From Pseudomonas sp. StFLB209 (lineage in GTDB: Bacteria; Pseudomonadota; Gammaproteobacteria; Pseudomonadales; Pseudomonadaceae), in the NCBI RefSeq assembly GCF_000829415.1, contig NZ_AP014637.1, positions 62,001 to 126,000 of the forward strand: a stretch of DNA of 64,000 bases, read 5' to 3'. Below the pieces are notes generated by a model that searched no databases, was not told where the DNA came from, and worked only from the letters and a program-made list of their open reading frames with translations. Positions 26,175 through 34,728 of this stretch are shown one piece after another (the stretch's first letter is position 1; every line of letters starts with the position of its first letter). A program made the translations under genes and the position numbers.

Positions 26175-26483
26175 TTACTGTGGACCACTGCACCTTACCA
26201 AACGTTTACGGTTATCCACCAACACGCCGCTCAGGCCCTTTTGCTGGGTGTCGAACAGCACCAGCACGCCATCGATGCATTGAGCGATCTGGTTGGCCGG
26301 GGCCAGGCTGGCAGAATATTGCTCGCCGGGAATGGTTTTGAGCATGGTGTAGTCGTTGAGCAGCAGCGCATCTTCAGGCTTGGCGAAGTGCAGGTAGCCG
26401 TAGTACCCGAGGCAGGCGACGGTGCCGGCGATGCTGGCAACGCCAGTCAGGATGATGGGGATGAGGTTGCGTTCCTGGGTCAT
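26175..26483 (-). CDS. Hypothetical membrane-anchored 102-residue protein
   Basis: Not recognised by function. One N-terminal transmembrane helix (about residues 8-30, IPIILTGVASIAGTVACLGY) precedes a small domain with NQIAQCIDGVLVLFDTQQKG and two cysteines (C68 and C98) that could form a disulfide if periplasmic. No clear Shine-Dalgarno. It appears to be a stand-alone gene. Confidence 0.65.
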   Translation of the reverse strand: MTQERNLIPIILTGVASIAGTVACLGYYGYLHFAKPEDALLLNDYTMLKTIPGEQYSASLAPANQIAQCIDGVLVLFDTQQKGLSGVLVDNRKRLVRCSGPQ

Positions 26484-26592
26484 GGGTGTGCTCGAAAATG
26501 AGGTAACTTCTGTTTACCGGGCAATCACAGACAATTGCTCCGTGCCACCATGACAGTGTTTTGCCTGAACATCCCTGAGCGACATCAATAGC

Positions 26593-27492
26593 TCACGGCT
26601 TTTCAGGTGCGGGCGGATAGTTGGGGATTTCCCCCAGCCGGCGCAGGCCGTTGAAATGCTGGGGGTCGTCGAGGTAGCGCAGCAGCACCTGGCGCCAGGT
26701 CGGGTCGGCGAAGGTCTGTACATGGCCGCCGCGGGTCAATTGCAGCACCCGGGGCAAGGGCGCGGCTTTGTAAAGGGCCAGGCCGTTGTCCAGCGGCACG
26801 ATATCGTCGTCCATGCTGTGGAACAACAGCATCGGCGTGCCCTTGAGCCGGGCGATGCTGTGGATGGCGCTGTCGCCGTCAGGGATGAACCACGACAACG
26901 GCCGCTTGAGCGGCCAGGTCAGCCAGGAGGTGCCAAGGGCATGGCGGGCCACTTCACGGTAGCTGGCCGGGACGCCATCGAGAATCAGCGCCTTGAGGCG
27001 GCTGCGTTGCTCTGGATGCTGCGCCAGATAATGCACGGCCAGCGCCCCGCCAATGCTTTGGCCCAATACGATACGCGGCTGGCCCTGGGTTTCTGGCGCG
27101 TTATCCAGCCAGGCAAAGGCGGCATCGAGATCCTGATAAATGGCCGGCAGGCTCGGCTCGCCTTCAGACAAACCATAGCCGCGATAGTCGAGCATCAGCA
27201 CCTGATAACCCTGCTCCGGCAGCCACCAGCTGCCACCCAGGTGCCAGGCCAGATTGCCGCCGTTGCCATGCAGGTGCAGCACCGTGCCCTTGACCGGCAC
27301 ACCCGGTTTGGCCGGCAGCCACCAGCCGTGCAGGCGCGTGCCGTCGGCGGTGGTGAGGGTCAGGTCACGGTATTCGAGGCGGGCCTTGTCGGGGCTGAAC
27401 GGCAGGCCGCGCTCGGGGTAAAACAGCATGCCGCTGCAACCGCCCAGGCACAGCAGCAGGACCACAATGCCGATCGCTTTCAAACTCACCAT
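26593..27492 (-). CDS. Alpha/beta hydrolase lipoprotein (YfhR/BEM46-like)
   Basis: Lipoprotein of about 299 residues. A lipobox (LCLGGC) follows the N-terminal helix. The hydrolase fold has the nucleophile in GQSIGG, an acid candidate in HSMDDDIVP and His in RGGHVQTF. The substrate is unknown. ATG at 27492 places the lipobox correctly, but its Shine-Dalgarno is weak; ATG at 27516 is possible. It follows the DUF1704 gene on the same strand by 53 nt and may share its transcript. Confidence 0.82.
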   Translation of the reverse strand: MVSLKAIGIVVLLLCLGGCSGMLFYPERGLPFSPDKARLEYRDLTLTTADGTRLHGWWLPAKPGVPVKGTVLHLHGNGGNLAWHLGGSWWLPEQGYQVLMLDYRGYGLSEGEPSLPAIYQDLDAAFAWLDNAPETQGQPRIVLGQSIGGALAVHYLAQHPEQRSRLKALILDGVPASYREVARHALGTSWLTWPLKRPLSWFIPDGDSAIHSIARLKGTPMLLFHSMDDDIVPLDNGLALYKAAPLPRVLQLTRGGHVQTFADPTWRQVLLRYLDDPQHFNGLRRLGEIPNYPPAPEKP

Positions 27493-27545
27493 CCTTTGTC
27501 GTACGAGCGGATTCATCCGCGAAGCAGGTCCCGAACCCCTCCAGC

Positions 27546-28823
27546 TCAGAGGATGTTGGAATAATCTGCTTCGATCCGGTCCAGGCTCAAATGGTTCAGG
27601 AAGTTGGAGAAGCACATCCAGGCTGACAGGGCGTTCATGTCACGGAACTGATCAGGCAGGTATTTGGGCGCGACCACCAGGCCTTCATCCACCAGTTGGC
27701 GCAAGGTACGCATGTCTTCCAGGGTCGTCTTGCCGCAAAACAGCAAGGGCACCTGTTCGAGCTTGCCTTTGCGTACGGCCAGCTGAATGTAGTTGTAAAT
27801 CATGATGAAGCCCTTGAGGTAGGACAGATCCTTGGTGAATGGCAGCCCGTTTGGCGTCGAGCCACGGAACACCCGGCTGGCGTTGCCATAGCTGTCGGCT
27901 TGGCTAAAGCCCTGTTCACGGTAGAAGTCGTACACCTGCAGGAAGTCCGCGCCCTCCTCGGCCATGTGAATGGCGCGGGTGCGGTTGGTCAGCTTGCGCA
28001 AGCGGCTGGGGTAGGAGGCAAAAGCGATCACCTCCATGAGAATCGCCAGGCCCTCCTGGGTCACGGTCGACGAAGGCGGACCTTTGGACAAAAAGGTGCA
28101 GATCGGCTGGTTCTGGCCATTGAGGGTGGTGCCGACATGCACCAGCCCCTCGTGGACTTCCAGGGCGCGGACATCGCGCTGGTTGAACATCGCATCGGAA
28201 CGGATCTTGATGTAGTCGGCGCCGGCGGCGGCGTCGGCCACAATGCCGTCGGACTCGAACACCCGCACGGTCTCTTCACCCTCACCGAACACCCGGTTCA
28301 GGCGCTGTTGGAGAATCTCCACGGCGTCCTTGGCGGTCAGGGTCTTGGGTTCGTCCTTGAGGTCGCCGCGCCCGGCAATGTTGTTCAGGTAACCGGAGAG
28401 CATCACCCCCAGGTCGGACAGGGTCGGGTCGCCGGCATGAAATGCGTCGGACGCCGCGCCATACAGCTCTTGGGAGATCAGGCCGAAATCCGCCGTACCA
28501 CGCGCTTCAAGCATACGAATGACCATGCGGTATTCGCGGCACATGCGCCGCATGATCTGCCCCACCGGGTTGAATTGCCCCAACTGGCGGGTGACATCGC
28601 GCTCGATGTTCTGGAATTCCTGCTTCAGCGCAGCAGAGTCGAAGCCCAGTGGCCGGCCTTCGTAATAAGCGCGATCGACTGCGGGCAGCTCTTTGCCCTT
28701 GGCGGCCAGAAAGCCCTTGCGCACACTGTCGTCCCACTTCACCGCATCGAGCACACGGATCGGCGTCTGCGCCGTGACGATCCGGTCCGATAAGCCACGA
28801 ATAGTCTGCTGGTACTCGTCCAC
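27546..28823 (-). CDS. DUF1704 / QEGLA-motif metalloprotease-like protein
   Basis: Protein of 425 residues of the family called flavohemoglobin expression-modulating QEGLA motif protein. The zinc-protease-like motif VHEGLVH and the signature TQEGLA are both present. The family is related to the eukaryotic MATCAP tyrosine carboxypeptidases, so peptidase activity is plausible but unproven. It starts with GTG at 28823, with GGAG 6 nt upstream. The bacterial substrate is unknown. Confidence 0.85.
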   Translation of the reverse strand: MDEYQQTIRGLSDRIVTAQTPIRVLDAVKWDDSVRKGFLAAKGKELPAVDRAYYEGRPLGFDSAALKQEFQNIERDVTRQLGQFNPVGQIMRRMCREYRMVIRMLEARGTADFGLISQELYGAASDAFHAGDPTLSDLGVMLSGYLNNIAGRGDLKDEPKTLTAKDAVEILQQRLNRVFGEGEETVRVFESDGIVADAAAGADYIKIRSDAMFNQRDVRALEVHEGLVHVGTTLNGQNQPICTFLSKGPPSSTVTQEGLAILMEVIAFASYPSRLRKLTNRTRAIHMAEEGADFLQVYDFYREQGFSQADSYGNASRVFRGSTPNGLPFTKDLSYLKGFIMIYNYIQLAVRKGKLEQVPLLFCGKTTLEDMRTLRQLVDEGLVVAPKYLPDQFRDMNALSAWMCFSNFLNHLSLDRIEADYSNIL

Positions 28824-28849
28824 CCGGTACTCCTTGATCCTGATGTTGA

Positions 28850-28937
28850 CTTAAAAACTACCTGCTGGCTGGGCGCCTACGGCGCTACGCGCGCCATTGC
28901 TGCGTTAAAAACAGGCTGCCTCTCCAACGTTTTTAAG
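28850..28937. repeat. Intergenic inverted repeat (CTTAAAAAC arms)
   Basis: CTTAAAAAC (28850-28858) and GTTTTTAAG (28929-28937) are perfect inverted arms around a GC-rich core of about 70 nt (GGCGCCTACGGCGCTACGCGCG). It looks like a dispersed Pseudomonas intergenic element. It separates the TetR and DUF1704 genes and may terminate TetR transcription. Confidence 0.6.
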
Positions 28938-28943
28938 TTTCTG

Positions 28944-29654
28944 CTAAGCCATTGCGAGAAACAGACGCATCTGACGAGTCAGAATAGCCAGTCGCTGCCC
29001 GTTCGGCGGGTCATTGAGACCGTGCAACAGGCCCTGATATTCCATCCGCCGGATCATGCCCGTCAACACTTCAGCGTCCTGCTGCGGCTGCTCCGAACCC
29101 AGCACCTGAAGAAACTGGCAGGCACCGCGAAACAGGATCTGCTGGTGATCAGCGACCAACAGCGCCAGGCGCGGGTTGATCAGGGCTTCAAGGTAAAAGG
29201 CATGCTCAGCGATCAGTTGATCGCGGCGGGTCAGTAATTGATGGTCGATGTAGTCGTGGATCATGCGGGCGATCACGTCGGCGACACGCTGCCGGTCGTG
29301 AGGGCTGCCGTCGTTGCCGGCGAGCAAATCGCGCAGGATCACTTCGGTGTTTTGCCACAGCCGCGCCAGGTAGGCGGCACTGCGTTGCACATATTGCGCG
29401 AAGGCATCGTTGAGCAGGTCATCGATGTCTTTGAAGTAGTAGGTGGTGGCTGACAGCGGCACATCGGCCTCAGCGGCCACCGCCCGATGCCTGACCCCAC
29501 GTACACCGTCACGGATGACGATACGCATGGCAGCATCAAGAATGTCCTGGCGCCGCTGCTCGCTACCCCGCCGACTGGCCTTGCGGCCCTGATAGCGGAC
29601 GTTCTGAGCGACGGCGCTGGCGACGTTGGCAGGTCCTTGGGTGGCGTCATTCAC
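28944..29654 (-). CDS. TetR family transcriptional regulator
   Basis: Protein of 236 residues. The N-terminal helix-turn-helix is RRQDILDAAMRIVIRDG... with RHRAVAAEADVPLSATTYYF. The C-terminal half is a helical ligand-binding domain of unknown effector. GTG at 29654 is chosen because AAGGAG lies 7 nt upstream; a GTG directly before it is equivalent. It lies upstream of lysS on the same strand, separated by a large palindrome. Its target is not evident. Confidence 0.85.
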   Translation of the reverse strand: MNDATQGPANVASAVAQNVRYQGRKASRRGSEQRRQDILDAAMRIVIRDGVRGVRHRAVAAEADVPLSATTYYFKDIDDLLNDAFAQYVQRSAAYLARLWQNTEVILRDLLAGNDGSPHDRQRVADVIARMIHDYIDHQLLTRRDQLIAEHAFYLEALINPRLALLVADHQQILFRGACQFLQVLGSEQPQQDAEVLTGMIRRMEYQGLLHGLNDPPNGQRLAILTRQMRLFLAMA

Positions 29655-29695
29655 CACGGTTCTCCTTGAATCGTAGCGCGGCGGCCTTGGTGCCA

Positions 29696-29751
29696 TTCGC
29701 GGCTAAAGCCGCTCCTACGGCGTACGCCGTAGGAGCGGCTTTAGCCGCGAA
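29696..29751. repeat. Perfect 56-nt REP palindrome
   Basis: A fully symmetrical palindrome with arms TTCGCGGCTAAAGCCGCTCC and its complement, centred at 29723/29724. It is the classic Pseudomonas GGAGCGGCTTTAGCCGCGA REP unit in a head-to-head pair. It lies 7 nt downstream of lysS and may act as its terminator. Confidence 0.9.
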
Positions 29752-29757
29752 ACCGAC

Positions 29758-31260
29758 TTATGCCTGTGGACGCATGTGCGGGAACAGGATCACGTCGCGG
29801 ATCGACGGCGAGTTGGTCAGCAGCATGACCAGACGGTCGATGCCAATGCCTTCACCGGCGGTTGGCGGCATGCCGTATTCCAGCGCACGTACGAAGTCGG
29901 CGTCGAAGTGCATGGCTTCGTCGTCGCCGGCGTCCTTCTCGGCCACCTGGGCCTGGAAGCGGTCAGCCTGGTCTTCAGCGTCGTTGAGCTCGGAGTAGGC
30001 GTTGGCGATTTCGCGGCCGCCGATGAACAGCTCGAAACGGTCAGTGACGTTCGGGTTGTTGTTGTTGCGGCGCGCCAGTGGCGACACCTCGAACGGGTAT
30101 TCAGTGATGAAATGCGGCTGCTCCAGCTTGTGCTCGACCAGCTCTTCGAAAATCATCACCTGCAGCTTGCCCAGACCTTCGTGGCCCAGCACCTTGGCAC
30201 CGGCCTTTTTGGCGATGACGCGGGCTTTATCGACGTCTTGCAGGTCGCCTGCGGTCAGCTCAGGGTTGTACTTGAGGATCGAGTCGAACACCGACAGGCG
30301 CACGAACGGCTCGCCGAAGTGGAACACCTTGTCGCCATACGGCACGTCGGTAGTGCCCAGTACCAGCTGCGCCAGCTCGCGGAACAGCTCTTCGGTGAGG
30401 TCCATGTTGTCTTCGTAGTCGGCGTAGGCCTGGTAGAACTCAAGCATGGTGAATTCAGGGTTGTGCCGGGTCGAGACGCCTTCGTTACGGAAGTTGCGGT
30501 TGATCTCGAAGACTTTCTCAAAGCCACCGACCACCAGCCGCTTGAGGTACAGCTCCGGCGCGATGCGCAGGAACATGGCCATGTCCAGAGCATTGTGGTG
30601 GGTTTCGAACGGCTTGGCCGCCGCACCGCCAGGAATGGTCTGCAGCATCGGCGTTTCGACTTCCAGGAAGTCGCGCTTGGCCAGGAAGCTACGGATGTGC
30701 GAGATCACCTGCGAGCGCACCCGGAAGGTGTTACGGGTTTCGTCGTTGACGATCAGGTCAACGTAGCGCTGGCGATAGCGCTGCTCGGTGTCGGTCAGGC
30801 CGTGGTGCTTGTCGGGCAGCGGGCGCAGCGACTTGGTCAGCAGACGCACGCTGGTCATCTCGACGTACAGGTCGCCCTTGCCGGAACGCGCCAGGGTGCC
30901 TTCGGCAGCAATGATATCGCCCAGGTCCCAGGTCTTGACCTCGGCCAGGGTTTCTTCGGACAGGGTCTTGCGGTTGACATAGACCTGGATGCGCCCGGTC
31001 ATGTCCTGGATCACCATGAACGCGCCACGGTTGAGCATGATGCGACCGGCAACCTTGACGGGAATCGCAGCCTCGGCCAGTTCTTCCTTGGTCTTGTCGA
31101 CATACTGTTTCTGCAGGTCGTTGCAGTAGTTGTCACGGCGGAAGTCGTTGGGGAAGGCCTGGCCCTTGGCGCGGGCTGCGGCAAGCTTTTCCTTGCGCAG
31201 TGCGATCAGGGTGTTTTCTTCCTGTTGCAGGTCTTGCGATTCGGTCTTGAGGTCGCTCAT
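29758..31260 (-). CDS. lysS: Lysyl-tRNA synthetase, class II
   Basis: Enzyme of 500 residues that charges tRNA-Lys. It has an OB-fold anticodon-binding domain (about 60-170, [20 protein letters not shown]) and the class II catalytic core: motif 2 with [16 protein letters not shown] and motif 3 [16 protein letters not shown] at 31260 is chosen over an in-frame upstream start because MSDLK is the family start. It follows prfB by 90 nt, the conserved prfB-lysS order. Confidence 0.97.
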   Translation of the reverse strand: MSDLKTESQDLQQEENTLIALRKEKLAAARAKGQAFPNDFRRDNYCNDLQKQYVDKTKEELAEAAIPVKVAGRIMLNRGAFMVIQDMTGRIQVYVNRKTLSEETLAEVKTWDLGDIIAAEGTLARSGKGDLYVEMTSVRLLTKSLRPLPDKHHGLTDTEQRYRQRYVDLIVNDETRNTFRVRSQVISHIRSFLAKRDFLEVETPMLQTIPGGAAAKPFETHHNALDMAMFLRIAPELYLKRLVVGGFEKVFEINRNFRNEGVSTRHNPEFTMLEFYQAYADYEDNMDLTEELFRELAQLVLGTTDVPYGDKVFHFGEPFVRLSVFDSILKYNPELTAGDLQDVDKARVIAKKAGAKVLGHEGLGKLQVMIFEELVEHKLEQPHFITEYPFEVSPLARRNNNNPNVTDRFELFIGGREIANAYSELNDAEDQADRFQAQVAEKDAGDDEAMHFDADFVRALEYGMPPTAGEGIGIDRLVMLLTNSPSIRDVILFPHMRPQA

Positions 31261-31350
31261 GTCGTAATTCTTTCCATCAGGTGTTCGTTGCCCCTGCGGG
31301 CAGGGCACGCGATACCGGCACAGCCTGGTATCGCGGCGGTGGTGTGCGGC

Positions 31351-32446
31351 TTACAGCCCCTGCTTGAGGCTCGCTTCCAGGTACTGGTCGAGGTCGCCGT
31401 CCAGGACTTTCTGGCAGTCGCTGCGCTCGACGCCGGTGCGCAGGTCTTTGATGCGCGAGTCATCAAGCACATACGAGCGGATCTGGTGACCCCAGCCGAT
31501 GTCCGACTTGCTGTCTTCGAGGGCCTGCGAAGCGGCGTTGCGCTTTTGCATTTCCAGCTCGTACAACTTGGCCCGCAGCATTTTCATGGCGGTGTCTTTG
31601 TTGGCGTGCTGGGAGCGTTCGTTCTGGCAACTGACCACGGTATTGGTCGGCACGTGGGTAATCCGCACCGCCGAGTCGGTGGTGTTTACGTGCTGACCAC
31701 CGGCACCGGAGGAACGGTAGGTGTCGATACGCAGGTCCGACGGGTTGATCTCGATCTCGACCTTGTCGTCGATCTCGGGCGACACGAACACCGCCGAGAA
31801 CGAGGTGTGGCGACGTGCACCGGAGTCGAACGGGCTCTTGCGCACCAGACGGTGGACACCGATCTCGGTGCGCAGCCAGCCGAAGGCGTACTCGCCCTTG
31901 ATGTGCACAGTGGCGCCCTTGATACCGGCGACTTCACCCTCGGACAATTCCATGATGGTCGCGTCAAAGCCGCGCTTGTCGGCCCAGCGCAGGTACATGC
32001 GCAGCAGAATGTTGGCCCAGTCCTGAGCCTCGGTGCCGCCGGAACCGGCCTGGATGTCGAGGTAGGCGTTGTTGGGGTCCATCTCGCCACTGAACATGCG
32101 CCGGAATTCGAGCTTCTCCAGCGCTTCGCGCAGGCGCTCGACTTCCGCGACGACGTCGGCGACAGCGCCTTCGTCTTCTTCTTCGGCAGCCATCTCAAGC
32201 AGGTCTTTGGCGTCGGTCAGGCCGCTGCCAAGGTCATCGAGAGTGGTGACGATCTGCTCCAGCTGGGAGCGCTCGCGGCCCAGGCTCTGGGCGTATTCAG
32301 GCTTGTTCCAGACGTTAGGGTCTTCGAGCTCGCGGGTGACTTCAACCAGACGATCATGTTTGTGATCGTAGTCAAAGATACCCCCGAATGGTTTCGGAAC
32401 GCTCGGAGAGGTCCTTGATGCTGTTCAAAATCGGGTTGATTTCCAT
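31351..32446 (-). CDS. prfB: Peptide chain release factor 2 with programmed +1 frameshift
   Basis: RF2 of 364 residues. It terminates translation at UGA and UAA. It has the stop-recognition tripeptide SPF ([16 protein letters not shown]) and the catalytic GGQ (GAGGQHVN). The first 24 codons ([13 protein letters not shown]...) end at an in-frame UGA (32372-32374). The slippery site CTT-TGA-C, preceded by AGGGGG-like GGGGGTAT, allows +1 shifting into the main frame. This is the autoregulatory frameshift known for prfB, not a mutation. Confidence 0.97.
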
Positions 32447-32661
32447 GGTCGGCAGCACTCGCAGGCGAAAATTACAAAGCCGGTGAGTATACCCTAGGCG
32501 TAGTGGCGAAAGCAGCCCCGTCGGACGGGGACGCCGCGCATTCACTTCAACGGCGGGTGAACCCACGATGCCTGTGATGCCGCCTTCGTCAGCAAGCTGA
32601 CTCCCACCGACCCAGCATCATGCCCGAGCCGCAGGAGACTGATCCGGCGACCCCATTGCCG

Positions 32662-33672
32662 TCAGGCCCCGCCCACCTGCACCTGATTACGCCCATTATG
32701 CTTGGCCGCATACAGCCCCTTGTCAGCGTCCAGAATCAACTGTCGGCTGTTGCCGCCGGGCTGTGGGATCACGGTGGCGATGCCGATGCTGACCGTCAGG
32801 TGTGAACCCGGTGCCGGTGCAATGTGCGGGATGTTCATGCTGGCGACGCTCTGGCGCAGTTTTTCGGCCAGCAATCGGGCGCCGCCGGGGGTGGTGTTGG
32901 GCAATACCATGGCGAATTCTTCGCCGCCGTAGCGGGCCGGCAGGTCCGAGGGACGGCTGCAGTTGGCACGGATTGCCTTGGCCACCTGGCGCAGGGCTTC
33001 GTCACCTTCCAGATGGCCAAAGCTGTCGTTGTAGGCCTTGAAATAGTCCACATCGATCATCATCAGTGACAGCTGGCTTTGCTCGCGGGTGGCGCGGCGC
33101 CACTCCAGCTCCAGGTATTCGTCGAAGTGACGACGGTTGGACAGCCCGGTCAGGCCGTCGGAGTTCATCAGCCGCTGCAGTACCAGGTTGGTGTCGAGCA
33201 GTTGCTGCTGGCTGACCCGCAAGGCGCGGTAGGCCTCGTCGCGCTGCAACAGGGTCAGGTAGGAACGCGAGTGGTAGCGGATGCGCGCCACCAGTTCGAT
33301 GGTATCGGGCAACTTGACCAGGTAATCGTTGGCCCCGGCCGCGAAGGCCGCGCTCTTGATCAGCGGGTCCTCCTTGGTCGACAGGACGATGATCGGGATG
33401 TCCTTGGTCAACGGGTTGTTGCGGTACTCACGCACCAGGGTCAGGCCGTCCAGGCCCGGCATCACCAGGTCCTGAAGGATCACCGTGGGTTTGATCTGCA
33501 CCGCCTGGGCAATAGCCTGATGCGGGTCGGCACAGAAATGGAAGTCGATCAGCTCTTCATTGGCCAGGCCGCGACGTACCGCCTCGCCGATCATGGCCTG
33601 GTCATCGACCAACAGGACCATGGCGGAGTTTTCGTCCGGAGCCTTGATATCTTCTGTCTGCAAGTCATGCAT
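32662..33672 (-). CDS. wspR: Diguanylate cyclase response regulator WspR
   Basis: Protein of 336 residues with an N-terminal receiver (phosphoacceptor Asp in [10 protein letters not shown]) and a C-terminal GGDEF domain with the active motif RYGGEEF. An inhibitory RxxD site (RPSD) lies five residues before GGEEF. When phosphorylated by WspE it makes c-di-GMP and promotes biofilm and wrinkly colonies. The start at 33672 (MHDLQTED) is the usual one. It is the last gene of the wsp operon, 48 nt after wspF. Confidence 0.96.
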   Translation of the reverse strand: MHDLQTEDIKAPDENSAMVLLVDDQAMIGEAVRRGLANEELIDFHFCADPHQAIAQAVQIKPTVILQDLVMPGLDGLTLVREYRNNPLTKDIPIIVLSTKEDPLIKSAAFAAGANDYLVKLPDTIELVARIRYHSRSYLTLLQRDEAYRALRVSQQQLLDTNLVLQRLMNSDGLTGLSNRRHFDEYLELEWRRATREQSQLSLMMIDVDYFKAYNDSFGHLEGDEALRQVAKAIRANCSRPSDLPARYGGEEFAMVLPNTTPGGARLLAEKLRQSVASMNIPHIAPAPGSHLTVSIGIATVIPQPGGNSRQLILDADKGLYAAKHNGRNQVQVGGA

Positions 33673-33720
33673 GAAGCATCTCCTGGTCACCGGCTGAAGG
33701 TGATTTCACCTGGAAAATCA

Positions 33721-34728
33721 TTATGCGAATACCTCAACCAAACGCGGAGCGATAGTGCGCAGCGAGCGGATCTCGACGGCGGCATCGATGGCGGCAGCCG
33801 CCTTGGGCATGCCATATACGGCACTGCTGGCCTGATCCTGAGCGATGGTCAGAAATCCTTTCTGGCGCATGGCCTTGAGTCCTTGAGCACCATCGCGACC
33901 CATGCCGGTCAGTAACACTCCCACTGCATCACCACTCCAATAGCGGGCCACACTTTCGAAAAAAACATCAATCGAGGGCCTGTAGATTTCGTTTACCGGC
34001 TCGGCCGTGTAGGCGAGCGTCCCGTCCTGAAACAGACGGATATGGTGGTTGGTTCCGGCCAGCACCACCTGACCCGGTTGCGGCGGCTCGCCCTCGCGGG
34101 CCAGGCGCACCGGCATGCCTGAGGCACTGCTCAGCCACTCGGCCATGCCGGCAGCGAACACCTGATCGACATGTTGCACCAGCACCACCGCCGCAGGAAA
34201 GCTCACCGGCAGGCCTTTGAGCAATTCTTCCAGCGCTGCCGGCCCACCTGCCGAAGAACCGATGGCCACCAGACCGCCGCGGCGCACTGCGCCCTGCAAG
34301 ACAGTCCCGGCGCTGCGTTCGCGTGCGCTGCGCTGGCCTATCAGCCAGCCAATGTTGAATATCTTGCGCAGTAGCGGCGCGGCAGCTTCTTTCGGATCGC
34401 CCGCACCAACAGCCGGGGTGTCCACCACATCCAGCGCGCCGTGGCCCATGGCTTCGAATACACGATGGACGTTCTGTTCACGATCGACCGTGACCAGAAC
34501 GATAGCGCATGGTGAGTCAGCCATGATCCTTCTTGTAGCCTCGACGCCGTCCATCACCGGCATGATCAGGTCCATGAGGATCAGGTCAGGGGTGTTTGCC
34601 GCGCACATCTGCACCGCCTCGGCGCCATTGCGGGCGACCCAGACGATCTGGTGCTCGGGCTCGAAGGCCAGGGCGCGCCGCAGGGCTTCAATGGCCATGG
34701 GCATATCGTTGACGATAGCGATCTTCAT
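33721..34728 (-). CDS. wspF: WspF, CheB-like methylesterase
   Basis: Protein of 335 residues with a receiver (MDLIMPVMDG) and a CheB methylesterase domain. Its catalytic residues are visible: Ser in GSSAGGPAALEELL, His in VLVQHVD, Asp in TGMGRDGAQG. It demethylates WspA and restrains Wsp output; loss-of-function mutants give wrinkly spreaders. It overlaps wspE by 4 nt. Confidence 0.95.
   Translation of the reverse strand: MKIAIVNDMPMAIEALRRALAFEPEHQIVWVARNGAEAVQMCAANTPDLILMDLIMPVMDGVEATRRIMADSPCAIVLVTVDREQNVHRVFEAMGHGALDVVDTPAVGAGDPKEAAAPLLRKIFNIGWLIGQRSARERSAGTVLQGAVRRGGLVAIGSSAGGPAALEELLKGLPVSFPAAVVLVQHVDQVFAAGMAEWLSSASGMPVRLAREGEPPQPGQVVLAGTNHHIRLFQDGTLAYTAEPVNEIYRPSIDVFFESVARYWSGDAVGVLLTGMGRDGAQGLKAMRQKGFLTIAQDQASSAVYGMPKAAAAIDAAVEIRSLRTIAPRLVEVFA

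Noticed and set aside
29776..32418. 880-codon open frame antisense to lysS and prfB
   Set aside because: It mirrors conserved lysS and prfB codons on the other strand in GC-rich DNA; low-complexity His/Val/Gln composition, no domain, no start signal.
32372..32446. Apparent frameshift mutation at the start of prfB
   Set aside because: CTT-TGA-C with an upstream internal Shine-Dalgarno is the normal programmed +1 frameshift of RF2.
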